This document shows, in pieces, positions 39,719 to 50,929 of a stretch of 64,000 bases of DNA. The notes below the pieces were generated by a model. That model saw nothing but the letters and a program-made list of their open reading frames with translations. It ran no database searches and was not told where the DNA came from. This stretch comes from Ischnura elegans. Lineage: Eukaryota; Arthropoda; Insecta; Odonata; Coenagrionidae. The translations under genes and the position numbers were made by a program. The stretch's first letter is position 1, and each line of letters starts with the position of its first letter. The stretch is taken from contig NC_060251.1 in NCBI RefSeq assembly GCF_921293095.1, positions 60,591,585-60,655,584 of the forward strand. Reading direction: 5' to 3'.

Positions 39719-40290
39719 TGTTTATAACAATTAACTAAGTTTAAACAAAGTTAGCAACAATACTAAAAACATTTACCAGCATTAACGATTTCTACATACC
39801 TTACGGGTTAAACAACAACAAATTAATGACTTATTGTTACATCTGTCTACATTGTTCATAAGAAAATGTGAAGTTTAAATAAAGTTTAAATAATGCAATA
39901 AAGCAACTTTTAAAAATTTAACAATTTCCGCATGTTGTACGGTTGAGAAGAGTTGGCTGAGCCTTATACCTTTACTCTTTGTTGATTATAACAATTACTA
40001 AAATGTAAACAAATTTAGCAACTTTTACAAAAATTAAGAATTCCCACATTTTATACGGTTGAAAAACGTGGAATGAATGATACTCTTATTCTATTATGTT
40101 TATAACGATTACTAATGTTTAAACCAAGTTAGCAACAATTTTAGAAACATTTTCAAAATCTTAACCAACAGTAAAGGAATGGTTTATTGGAACTCTATAG
40201 TGTTTATAATAATTTCTTAAGTTTAAAAATAATTAGCAACAATTTTAACACCATTTTTTAAAGTAAAAATGCGTTACGGTGTAAAGAATA
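39719..40290. repeat. Diverged tandem repeat array (units of about 100-140 bp)
   Basis: The phrase TTTATAACAATTACTAA..GTTTAAAC..AGTTAGCAACAATTTTA recurs at about 39719, 39983, 40097 and 40199, followed in most copies by a ..TACGGTTGAA.. block. The units are diverged and of unequal length, with no coding sequence. Confidence 0.55.
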
Positions 40291-40361
40291 GAAAAAGAGC
40301 ATAGTTGTGGTGCTTTAACTCCCAAAGCCTGATATATACTCATTGATGTAAGCATACCTTT

Positions 40362-40727
40362 ACATTGTATAAAAAGTACAAATTTTATACAGCCTACACA
40401 ACTGTATAAATTTTCATAAAATGTATAAAATTTATACAATGTAAACATTTTATACAGCTTTATACAAATTCATACAAAATTTGCACATTGTACACATTCT
40501 GTATAAAATTGTATACATAGTATACAATTTACACGTTTTATGCATTCTATACAGCTGTATACAATTGTATACAAAATGTGCACACTGTACACATTCTGTA
40601 TAAAATTGTATACATTGTGTACAATTTACACATTATATACATTCTATACAGCTGTATACAATTGCATACAAAATGTGTACATTGTATACATCCTGTATAG
40701 AAATTGTATACAAAATTTTCACTGGGG
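40362..40727. repeat. Second GTATAC-rich repeat, inverted end copy
   Basis: Dense GTATAC/TTATAC repeats end in ..TTGTATACAAAATTTTCACTGGGG. The last 26 bases are the exact reverse complement of the start of the palindrome at 33429. The small open frames across it are only translations of the repeat. Confidence 0.65.
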
Positions 40728-42760
40728 AGGGTTGCCGATTAATTCAGTTGCTGCAGATAATTTAGTCGAATAAAGCATATTTGCACGTTAAACTTAGATA
40801 AAAGTGCAAAACTACATAATGCAAGTGTGATTCTAATTTATCAAACTTCATTCTTACCTTTCAAACCAAAGAGTACAAATTTCCAAAGAGTTCTTAATAC
40901 AAAATCAGACGGGTCACTTGGAGGATGAACGTCATAGTTCTTTCCTTAAGTATTGCTCTTCAGCCTTGATCTTGCAGTCGTCGAACCACACAGCACAGAT
41001 TAATTCCATCACCTATCAATTCCTCCAAATTTCATGACAGATGTATAGCCTGATACAGAAATCAAGATCATCCCACTGGCTAAGAGAATCCACATTATGG
41101 CAACATAAAGTATAAAAAAGACCTTAAAAAGATTGCATTACGATGAAAAACCATGGAATCATATCAAGTGACAATAGTAGCTCAACGGGAACTAATATTT
41201 TGTAGATTCAGGCAATGGAGAAATTGTACGCACATGTTACATCGTAACATTCAGCAACCTATTACCATTACAATGTTATGATACATAAGTAACCAAATTT
41301 AAAACAATAATATGGAAAATAAATAACGGCCTACGATGACAGGGAACAATAGGAAAGGAATCCAAAATTATTCTTTCGTGATATTACTCTACGCATATGA
41401 ACTCTAACACGGAGTAGCCTTAAAATACTCTCTTTACCTTTGTCATAAATGATTCCGGCGGTCCAAATATTTTAACTGTGTTACTGATCCACTATTACCG
41501 CAATACACGCTAAAGAAAAAGGCAAATTAACACCACACAGGACCACATTGTTGAAAATCCGAAATCACCGGGCAAAATTACGACGCTACTACCATCTGCC
41601 GGTGACAACAAAACTACCATTACGAACAACTGAGGGGCGGAGGGGGTATAAACATGGTGAATGGCGGCAATTGACGGTAGCACGAATATTACAATGGAGT
41701 CCCCTTGGACGGTAGAAATGGTGGAAATGCGTGGCAAAAAATGCTTACACTGGCAATTTAAAATGCTAAAATATTGTATCAGCAGTTTTACATTGTTAAT
41801 TGTGATTAACCAATGGCTTGAAACAACATGTTATTATGCAAGGTATCATTTTTATTCATAATACCTTGTTGAAAATATTTCAAGTAGTGAAGTTGATTTG
41901 AAGACTGTCCTCTGTGAAAGGTACTTAAAAGGGAAAGCAGTTATTGTCATCGAAGGTAATTTGAAGAGGAAGGTAATCAATGTTTATTTTTTATGGTTAC
42001 ATTCTATGTTTCCAGTGACATGCGTAAGAGTCGTGGGTACCAAGTTTTGATGTACGCGACTTTTTTACAGCATTTACTACTTATTTACGATATGGAATGG
42101 TTGTGATGACAAGGTTTACCTTTTAGAATAGAGTACGTTTGGGTGAAATAGTAAATATTTCTGTCAGGCATTATTAAATCATGTTAATCAATCTGAATTG
42201 TACCGGCACTCCGTAGGCCCAGAGAAAATGTTTGGCACAATTGTGCACTGTAACTTCGAAGCGAAACGATACCTGTGCTTCATATGTTGAGTGCATTTTT
42301 ACGGCTTAATACAATTAGTAAACATTTTCATATTTTTTAGTAGTCCATCCCCCAAAAAAGAGGCGAAATTTATCAATTTTCAGTTTTTCTTCATTTTTTG
42401 AAACTTGGGAAGAAATGATTGTACCTCTTGTAAAAATTTACCGAAATAGGCATAGCCAACATGCATAAACTTTTTGTTTTATATTAAAAATCTTTCTTTG
42501 CTAATAGTGGTAATGATTTGGGTGCTGAGGGTAACAAATGTATTTTAAGTTAATTCATCTTTAATTTTTATGCCCTTTGTCTTATCCCAAATTCTTTTCC
42601 CTTACCTCATTCTTCTATTCAACTCACAAGGTTAATCAAGGCTTCGCCTTAGGTCATGGGAGAATTTGTTGTTGCTTTGAATATTTAAATACTGTTTTCT
42701 TTGTCTTGAAGTTGTTGCAAGAATGGCTTTATAGTGTTTGCACTGCACATAATTCTTTGG
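40728..42760. other. Stretch without a supported gene
   Basis: Mostly AT-rich. A short GC-richer patch (about 41560-41720) has a TATAAA at 41647 and two overlapping short open frames on opposite strands. I cannot tell whether it is a promoter or first exon. Confidence 0.3.
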
Positions 42761-42769
42761 GCCCTAGTT

Positions 42770-42899
42770 CAAAGCACTGCAGAAACAAATGACTTTGTAT
42801 GCAGTCACGCGCACGGGTGCCAAGTTACCCTTCGGTGTATTTAACTTTCCACCCGTGTCCATTACTGCATACAAAGTCACTTGTTTCTGCAGTGCTTTG
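42770..42899. repeat. 130-bp hairpin (fold-back repeat)
   Basis: Bases 42770-42805 and 42864-42899 are 36-bp inverted repeats with one mismatch (for example CTGCAGAAACAAATGACTTT on the left arm). Inside, GCACGGGTG and CACCCGTG plus AAGTTA/TAACTTT extend the stem. It may be a small MITE or fold-back element. Confidence 0.7.
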
Positions 42900-43048
42900 A
42901 AATTCATCGTCGCCAACCAGCGACAAAAATAGGGGTTTTTCACTCTGCCAGTGGCTTAGTAGGCACGACTCTACATGTGCTACAGCGTGGACTTGCGACG
43001 TCAACATCTTTTTCAGTAAAACCCATCCTGAAATTTGCTCTGAGAAAA

Positions 43049-43123
43049 TGGCTTGGTGGTGTAACTGGCTAACACACCTGACCGGCAATCGGGAGATCCA
43101 GGTTCGTATCCCGGCTAGGTCAA
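43049..43123 (+). repeat. tRNA-like SINE head
   Basis: The segment starting GGCTTGGTGGTGTAACTGGC folds like a tRNA: the ends pair over seven positions including G-U pairs, an anticodon-like stem lies around CCTGACCGGCAATCGGG, and the B-box is GGTTCGTATCC. The T-stem has a mismatch and T-rich sequence follows. It is more likely the head of a SINE than a working tRNA gene. Confidence 0.5.
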
Positions 43124-45120
43124 ATATTTTTTCATTGCAAAGTTCATCCTTTGATGTACATATTTCACTTCAGACCCTTTTCAACAGACACTGTACACAT
43201 ACATTCTCTTGAGTTTCTCTCATTCCGTTCATTCATCGTTCTCCAAAGAGAGACGACATGGGTCGAGCCAAATCTCACTTAGAGGGGAGGAGGGACCAAA
43301 TATCACCTCACAAAATTAAAAGATGCCCCCTAATGAATGCATAATATGCTTCCATTATGCAAAGTTAACCCTCTAGCCTGAAATCCTGTACGTATTTTTG
43401 AAAGGCCCCAAAAGCACTTTTAGCTTGGATTTTAACAACCTCTCCCAGTTCAGTACCTGCTATATCTTAACCCTCTTGTCTCCTCTCTCATTGGCCTAGT
43501 GAGAGGGAGTCCAGATCCCCACCCCTGAAATATAAAAACACAATTACTGTGCTTCAGCATAATAGAAACAGAATATTGAAAAATCATGAATTTACAAAAG
43601 ATTTTTTTGTAAATGAAGTTTTTTATGAAATGTGTTAAAATTAGTTAAAAACCCTCTACTTAGCACTCTGTTTGTCATAAAATTTCCTTCAGATGCTTCA
43701 GATGAAAATAGATTCAGATACTTTTTCACTTTCTTCATTTTGGCCTAAATTTGGATGAATAAGCATAAATTTAACTATAATGTTCCTTTTTTAATTTCTA
43801 CTTTATTTCTTGCCCATGGGCTCTTTGGTGCTATCTATGTCATATAATCAGTGAGAGGCTAGTGTGGTAGATGATGCGCTAGATTTGGACCCAGCAAGTA
43901 CCTGGTTCAATGCTGGTTTCATCCCATGGGCTCCTACCTGACAAACCTATTTCAAAACCTAGGCGTAGTGATTTTTTATTCAATCTTTTAATATTTTATG
44001 AGCAGCAATGGGAAATCAAACAGTCCCAATTGTTGCTTTGCATGGAATTCATGCAATTATGGCATTTTTATTTTGTATTTTTTTTTCAATGATAGTGTAT
44101 TACACACACCAGAAAATCACGTGCATCCCATGAGTGTTCTTCATCTGCCGAGATTCAGAGCTGTTAGAGGTATTTTTTTTCATCAACGCCACATTCTGTT
44201 ATTCAAATAACTGTTACATTTTTCTGGCATGATGACTTGTCACTCGTTCACACACTTGCGCCTTTGCCGTGAGTCCTGCCATAGTGCCACCTGACCTTGT
44301 CAGGGTGTGCTGCACAGCCGTGGAAAAATCTTGTCTCCTTTTAAGAGAGTGGAAGAATTAGGTGGACTGTAAAATTCTATTGTATAGCCTACCATTGGAA
44401 TCCGCACATTGGACAGAGAATAAGCATTACTGCCAGTTATTGGAAGATATGAGTCAGCACCCGGGTGGCGGTTGAGTCCCTGCCTTTCGAACGTCATTTA
44501 GAAATTTTTCTTTGAAATTTTCATCCTTTTGTATGTATTGGAATTGCTATCTGACTCTCTATCCCCTCAATGCAGATGGAGAAGAGTCTATCATATTTCG
44601 GTTTTGTTTGCAGATATTTTTGTGTGCTTGTCAGCAGCAAGTCGAGGAAGAAAGCGAGAAGTCGAGAAAGATGTCAAGAGAGAGAAGTGTCGCCATTCAA
44701 ATAGCTGCCAGGGCATATCATACACCAGAGACTTCTTACTGTTTTACGGGAGTAGTTTGGAATTTCAACTGAACACCAGTGAAATTTCAACCAGATCAAC
44801 TGAGCAAGAAGACTCAAGGCAAAATATTCTGCATTAAGCCCCAGGTCTGTCAGTGTACATCAAAATAAATATAAAAGAACTATCGGTAATGAATGCCTTT
44901 TGCTTGTTAATGAGAGATGTCCTGTAAGACAAAATTATAAAATATGCTGTGGAAGCCCTAATTGGAACCTGTGAAGAGAAGAGCTGTTAAAATTTATCAC
45001 ATTGATATATGCAAGAGTCATCTTGTGACCAAGGCATTTGAATGCAAAGAGCTGCTGGGTCATAATATGGGTATCAAAAATATTCTCTAGCGCAATGGTT
45101 AAGGATTGAATTCTGAAGAT
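43124..45120. other. Stretch with possible SINE remnants, no supported gene
   Basis: A second tRNA-like segment (about 43855-43925, GAGGCTAGTGTGGTAGATGA and a degenerate B-box GGTTCAATGCTGG) may be another SINE head. Open frames at 44512-44837 lack splice or homology support. Confidence 0.3.
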
Positions 45121-45139
45121 TATGAACCATTAACAATTC

Positions 45140-45860
45140 GATTTGGAAGCGACTCGTAGTCAAGCTCTGATGACAGATAAATTTTGTGCTGAAGACAACC
45201 ATTTTATCAATAATTCTCCAGTCTTCTACAATCCAGGTTTAAGAGTAACAGCCAATGGACAACTCTATCCAATAAAATGTGGGTGCCCTTTTAATCAGAA
45301 TATGCCAAATAAACCCAGCAAATTTGGAACTAAGCACTGGGTGTTGACACGTGTGAAATCAAAATACTACCTAAATGCATTTCCATATTGTGGCAAAAAT
45401 GAAGATAGGCTATCAAATCAAGCATTGGGGAAATATTTAGTCACTAGATTGACCGATACATACAAGAATTCAGGAATAAATGTAACTTGTAGCTATTATT
45501 TTCCATCGATCCTTAGGCCATAGTCTTTTGCAGTATCAGTCAAAAAAGATCAAGAATGTTCTTTTACTCAGCAGCATGCACTCAGACGGCACTCTTTCCA
45601 AAACAAATAAAAGAAAAACAGAGACCATCCTATTTCATAATAAAAACAAAGTGGAGGTAGACATGATGGATGGTGTGTTTCAATTTATTTACACATCTTC
45701 AAATCCGACCGCCATATCCCCACAGTGCCCTTTTATACAGAGTATGCCAAATAAACCCAACAAATTTGGAACTAAGCACTGGGTTTTGACACATGTGAAA
45801 TCAAAATATGTCCTACCCAAATGCACTTCCATATTGTGGCTAATAAGGAATTTCTGAATG
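45140..45860 (+). pseudogene. piggyBac-like transposase relic
   Basis: The frame starting at 45143 carries MPNKPSKFGTKHWVLTRVKS, then GKNEDRLSNQALGKYLVTRL and SGINVTCSYYFPS. This matches the conserved order of piggyBac transposases (KP.K.G.K.WVL, then the N.T.DN.F segment around a catalytic Asp, here replaced). A stop at 45521-45523 breaks the frame; the next frame (from 45528) continues with KKIKNVLLLSSMHSDG and NKVEVDMMD, as in the family's C-terminal part. A second, partial copy of the MPNKP..KHWVL segment then follows (about 45725-45815). It is broken, lacks its N-terminus, and cannot encode a working transposase. Confidence 0.72.
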
Positions 45861-46970
45861 TGCCTCCTGAAGAGTTGAACAGATTCACCTGCTCAAGTTT
45901 CTGATTACCTACTTGTAACCTTCTCCCTGTCACATTTTTTTCTTTCTATTTAAAATCCTATCCAATAAACCTCTGCTATTACACAAATGCTTTAAAAGCT
46001 AACCTCCCTGCTGAAGGGATTTATGGTTATTTGTACAATAGGCATTAGTGAAAATTCTTTAAATGAGAAAGTAACCTTTGTACAACCAACAGCAATATTT
46101 AGAGCTTTTAAAGATATATTGGGCCCAATTATAAATGTTAATCTCTATGCTCCCATCACGATAAATTACTGTTATTTTTCAGGCAGCTACAATTTCAGTT
46201 ATGGCGGTTATTGTACTTCTTTTATTATCCTTAAAGGCTGGGGATTTCTGCATTCACCGATACGTCACAAGAACTATGGGAAAATATTTGCTTTATAATA
46301 CTGCGGACTACTGATTTTCCAGCTGCGGTTTATCCATGTTGCGGCTTATCGGTGCATGAGTTTTACATTTTTTCATTGTTTTCCGCAGTCTTTATAAAAT
46401 AAAAAGGACGAAAAAGCACCTGAATATTTGCATTTAAATGCTAGGCTACACTGTACTTATTATTTCTGTTAGAATTCCTGTCGAAAAATGGAATTATTTT
46501 ATTTACTTGCTGACAAGAAATGTTTCCAGTCCACCTGGACGTCTGCTCCAGCAGTGCTGACAACGATCAGCGGTGGGAGAAAACTCTCGATTAATATTTG
46601 AAGATTCTTCAATGTTTAATCAATTGTAAATTAGGAAAAATGTGATTTACGATCTTTAATTTAATAATTCATATTGCAAATTCACAATTATTACCGTGGC
46701 CTCGCATGCGGTTGAATACGGCCCAAGGGAACTGGAGATTTCGTCTCACACAGGCATTCGTCTTATCAATGATGCTAAGATTTTTTGACTTTTGAATATT
46801 TTGGAACAAATCATCTAAAAATTAAGTTTTTTTGGGGAAAAATTCATGTCAAGTGATATATCAGCTTTTACCTACAATGACCACGAGCAGTCAATTGACC
46901 GTTTTTGTATTTAATACCGTAACTTAGCTCCCTTTGTCGACTCTATGTGTCAATTCCATCAAATATTATA
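45861..46970. other. Stretch without a supported gene
   Basis: AT-rich sequence. Around 46300-46355 GCGG.TTAT words recur (GCGGTTTATCC, GCGGCTTATCGG), which suggests a transposon end, but I could not place it. Confidence 0.25.
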
Positions 46971-46973
46971 GTT

Positions 46974-47725
46974 CAATTCAGGAAGATCTGTTTCGGGGAA
47001 TAACCTATTTCTTACAAAAAGAACTTCCCATCAGCAATTGGCTGCTTCTCTTTATACCTTCTTATGTGGAAGTGGTGTAAGCTTCGCTGACTTCAAACCC
47101 TTTTCCAAACATCTAACTGGTATCGAAATCTTCGCCTTCTTTTGAAATTTATTAAGTCCATCATCATCAAGCCGAAAACCAAGGTCCACTCTTCCCCGAA
47201 GTTATCTTCCTGTGCAATTGTACGTAAGTAAACATTATGTATGTAAGTAAACATTACATTACATTATGTATATCCTCATAAGATTAAGTTTCCTATGATA
47301 ACTTTCATCACCTCTTCACTGATATTAGGATATGAAAAACCAATAAACATGGCATATTTATCTAATTCTGCCAACAGAAATTACAAAATGCTATCCAAAA
47401 AAAAAACAATTCAAAAATTTCTTCACATGATGTGTCCCCCAATTCAGGAAGATCTGTTTTGGGGAATAACCTATTTCTTACAAAAAGAACTTCCCGTCAA
47501 CAATTGGCTGCTTCTCTTTATACCTTCTTATGTTGAAGTGATGTAAGCGTTGCTGACTTCAAACCCTTTTCCATACATCTAACTGGCATCACCTCAGCCT
47601 TCTTTTGAAATTCGCCTAACTCAGCCTTCTTTTGAAATTTATTAAGACCATCATCATCAAGCCGCAACACAAGGTCCACTCTTCCCCGAAGTTCTCTTCC
47701 CGTTCAGTTGTATGTACGTAAACCA
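46974..47725 (+). repeat. Direct duplication of a 240-280 bp segment
   Basis: 46974-47228 and 47440-47725 are close copies (both contain AGGAAGATCTGTTT..GGGGAATAACC and GGTCCACTCTTCCCCGAAGT). The second carries an extra 20-30 bases from a small internal repeat of CAGCCTTCTTTTGAAATT. The upstream reading frame at 47295-47440 (SSLILGYEKPINMAYLSNSA) faintly resembles the N-terminal part of a piggyBac transposase. Confidence 0.55.
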
Positions 47726-49721
47726 GCCTCATCATCTGCTAAGCCCTCATCCAAGATAAATACTTCTTTTGGCGGCTTTAGGTATTAATTCCACGTCGTT
47801 AAGGTCTTCATTTTCGAGAAGCTCTCTGGCTTCACGCAGTGTAGCATCTCTGAGCTATCGATATCACCAAGATTATAATTTTAATTCAAACGTAATTATT
47901 GGAATAGAAGTGTATCAATGCAATTTAATCGATTGATTGATATATAATAAATCGTTTGGCGGAAATACGAAGGCAAAAACGTTGGAATTACTTTTAAGTT
48001 TTGAGGAGAGCTTAAATTTTGCAACATAGAAGATTTGCATAGGGATCCACCAATGTGATATTTATGTCACAGCAGTGTTTATCAGAGAATGTTAGAGCAA
48101 TGGAAAGAAAAACCAAACATATTAACGTATTATTAACACTTTCAATGCTGACCATGTAAAACTCAAAATCGACCCCCGGTGCGACTGTCGTTTTTTAATG
48201 CAAAACGCATGCATGGGTGCCAAAAGATCTGGGAAAAATAATGAAAAAATTTTCTTGGCCCTAATTTGTTAGCTATGAATTTTTTTATTTATGACGTGAT
48301 ATCACGTCACCCGCACAGCAGGATAGAAACGTGATGCGGGTTGCATACTGTCGGCTTTTTCCCGCGCCACCGTTTTCTTTCAATTTTTTTTCTGCGCTAT
48401 GTATCCAAAAAAATGCGAGGAAAATGAATTTGTAATGTTCTACTGGTATCGCCATTGGTATTTTGCCACTGCCATAGGGGAATTTTTGTCTTAGATGGAT
48501 GTAATGCAAGTTATAAGTACAAGGAGTCGCAGTGAACAGCTGTTTGATTGTGATGGTAATTCTGCTCAAGATATTTCGGCGTATTCCTTGTACTAGTAAT
48601 CCTAAGTATCGGGGTAGGGTTCTATAATATTGAATAATTTCTACATTTTCTTCTGAAGCCACTATTCTCGTCACAAATTCCTTTACTCGTTTCATGTTTT
48701 CAGCTCCAATTCCTTTCTTCCCATACGACCACCCGTAAGCATCAGATATTTAACAAAAATGGTTTTCAAATGCCATTATGTATTCCCTTCACTGCAGGTA
48801 CTTGAGATGGGTGGCACTCCGCTTTCGAGATCATTTTCCGACGGTGTATTAGGGTGTCTCTTGACGTGCACCAATCCTGCCGGCTTTTCTAAGGTTGGAG
48901 GGGGTACGGAGATGAAGCGAGGGGTGATAGTAAGATTTAGTCGGTCCACTTGTAAGAACTATGAATAACTTTTTTGGAAGTGCCATCGGCACATCAAAAA
49001 GATGGGGAAGGTATGGGGAAAGATTTTGCTGATACGTGTCCTTCTTGGGTCATTGGGGTATAGACTCCGTTGCCGAAATAAAAGTGGATGTGGAAACAGA
49101 AATAATCAACCCATAACTTCCTCATTACTATCTTCTGAACTCAAGCCTTTAACATATTTTTGCAATATGATGTTACCGAGTTAGAAATTAATGCATAAAA
49201 ACTAGAACTAATAGTATTTGCAAGCAATTATCTTACAAGTAATCTTCATTTAGGCCACGTATCGCGGTTCTTACTACGAATATTCGGCAAAAATCTGAAA
49301 ATGATGTAAATTTTTACCGCAATAATATTTTTTTATTTGGTGCATAATAATATCAATTCGAGTAAACCATTCAATAATACGTATTGCTAGGAATATATTT
49401 GCAGCATCTATGCCCCTTATTACTTACCCAATTACCGAAAGCAACGATGGTGTTTTCTTTCTAATTACACGAGGGAAAGACTAATTCCATCGTGCTTGGA
49501 AATCTCTAGTTACTTCTTATTTATGTAAGAGTCCTAGTCTATTGAAAAAAGGAATCACATGACATGAAAAAGATATTATATTTACCCAAAACAAATTCAA
49601 TACAATCGAAATTATGACCATTTTCAAATTATATATTATATGCAACTACGTACAGTCATGTATGTTTTACCAATGTAGGAAATACCTCTCTCACAAATTT
49701 TATAACAATATATTTAACCTA

Positions 49722-50850
49722 TAATAATAATAATAATAATATTTATTTGCCCAAAGGATACTATATGTCATGATACAATCATAAAACAAGTATATAGGGC
49801 ACGTCAAAATTAACAAATTCACATAAGAAAATGTTTCATTTCAGATTGAAGATATTCTTTTATACTATAAAAACACTTCTCTATTAAGTAAGCTAAGACA
49901 GTCTTTTTAAAAACATCAATATTTTCTATACTTTTAATATATACAGGTAGGTTATTATACAATTTTGTACACATGAGCTCAGGCCCTCTAGATACCAGAG
50001 CTAGGTTCGATTGTTTGACATGAACGTCATTGCATCTCCTGGTTTCATAGGAATGTATCCTATTATTCATAGTAAAACAACCTTTATACCTTTTTACATA
50101 TATGACACTCTGATATATATATACGCAAGGTACAGTGAGTAATTTAAGGCTTTTAAAAAAAGGGCGACAATGAGCTCGACACTTTAGTTTGCACATACTT
50201 CTCACAAATTTCTTTTGTATAACAAACACATCATGAAGTTGGGGCGAAGATCCCCATATTATAATTCCATATGAAATTCTTGAGTAGAATAATCCATAGT
50301 AAAGGGTTTTCAGAACATACTGGCTTACACTATGCTTTAATACAGATATAAGATAAAACACTGTATTCAGTTTTTTACATAGGTGCTCTATATGTGCATC
50401 CCACTTCATATTTCTATCCACATAAATTCCTAGAAACTTAACACATTCCATATCATTAAGATAATTATTTTTACATTGCAGCAGATCATTGTCCTTTGGG
50501 CTGTGCCCAGCAGAAAACAATATCACTTGGGTTTTATCATCATTTAGCCTTAGTTCATTGACATCACACCAGGTTTGCATGCATTTTATTATATATTGAC
50601 TGGAATCAATTAACGCGGTCAGATTTTTTCTTTTTGATAAGATGGTTACATCATCTGCATATAATACACACTTATTATCTTGGGTTACAATTTTATTAGG
50701 TAGGTCATTGATGAATATTAGAAAGAGAAGAGGACCCAATACTGACCCCTGTGGTACACCCTTTTTGACTTCTAACGTGGAGGAGAAATAGACTGTCCCA
50801 TCTTTCCTGTATGCTACTTTCTGTTTTCTGTTTACTATATGTTTATTCAA
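49722..50850 (-). mobile_element. 5'-truncated non-LTR retrotransposon (LINE)
   Basis: The minus-strand frame 49819-50850 (343 residues) contains KGVPQGSVLGPLLFLIFIND and LYADDVTILS, which are the fingers/palm motifs including the YADD catalytic box of LINE reverse transcriptases, followed by the thumb and C-terminal region (EHLCKKLNTVFYLISVLKHS, LNTVPCVYIYQ-type segment, RGPELMCTKLYNNLP). No endonuclease domain or first half of the reverse transcriptase is present, so it is 5'-truncated just upstream of residue 1. The 3' end is an ATT-type repeat (plus strand TAATAATAATAATAATAAT, about 49722-49741), a usual tail of Jockey/CR1-group LINEs. The clade cannot be set by eye. Confidence 0.8.
49819..50850 (-). 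CDS. LINE reverse transcriptase fragment
   Basis: Open frame of 343 residues encoding the catalytic core and C-terminus of a non-LTR reverse transcriptase. The segments GVPQGSVLGPLLFLIFINDL and YADD are intact. Full-length LINE ORF2 proteins have about 900 or more residues, so this is only the last third. The frame is free of stops, which points to a fairly young insertion, but without the endonuclease it cannot move by itself. The upstream edge is unusual: a 60-bp inverted copy of distant sequence and a 20-bp duplication lie right beside it. Confidence 0.75.
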   Translation of the reverse strand: MNKHIVNRKQKVAYRKDGTVYFSSTLEVKKGVPQGSVLGPLLFLIFINDLPNKIVTQDNKCVLYADDVTILSKRKNLTALIDSSQYIIKCMQTWCDVNELRLNDDKTQVILFSAGHSPKDNDLLQCKNNYLNDMECVKFLGIYVDRNMKWDAHIEHLCKKLNTVFYLISVLKHSVSQYVLKTLYYGLFYSRISYGIIIWGSSPQLHDVFVIQKKFVRSMCKLKCRAHCRPFFKSLKLLTVPCVYIYQSVIYVKRYKGCFTMNNRIHSYETRRCNDVHVKQSNLALVSRGPELMCTKLYNNLPVYIKSIENIDVFKKTVLAYLIEKCFYSIKEYLQSEMKHFLM

Positions 50851-50905
50851 TTAATACATGAAGTACTGTAATTAGTTTAACTTTAATGTAAATTTGACAA
50901 TGCCG
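50846..50905. repeat. 60-bp inverted copy of 52691-52750
   Basis: This block is the exact reverse complement of 52691-52750 and is flanked on both sides by the same 20-mer TTCTGTTTACTATATGTTTA (50826-50845 and 50906-50925). A few extra bases match at one junction. Confidence 0.85.
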
Positions 50906-50929
50906 TTCTGTTTACTATATGTTTAATAC

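Noticed and set aside
39719..40290. CRISPR-like array
   Set aside because: Units are diverged, of unequal length and in an animal genome; it is a decayed tandem repeat.
40540..40773. Open frame rich in YTLYT
   Set aside because: Translation of the second GTATAC repeat.
43049..43123. Functional tRNA gene
   Set aside because: T-stem mismatch, G-U pairs in the acceptor stem and lack of a clear terminator favour a SINE head.
44512..44837. Two overlapping plus-strand frames of about 90-100 codons
   Set aside because: No recognisable motif or start context; a possible acceptor (TTTGCAG) is not enough.
48285..48695. 136-codon minus-strand frame
   Set aside because: No homology or splice context; it overlaps the palindrome and the end of the TTAA-flanked candidate.
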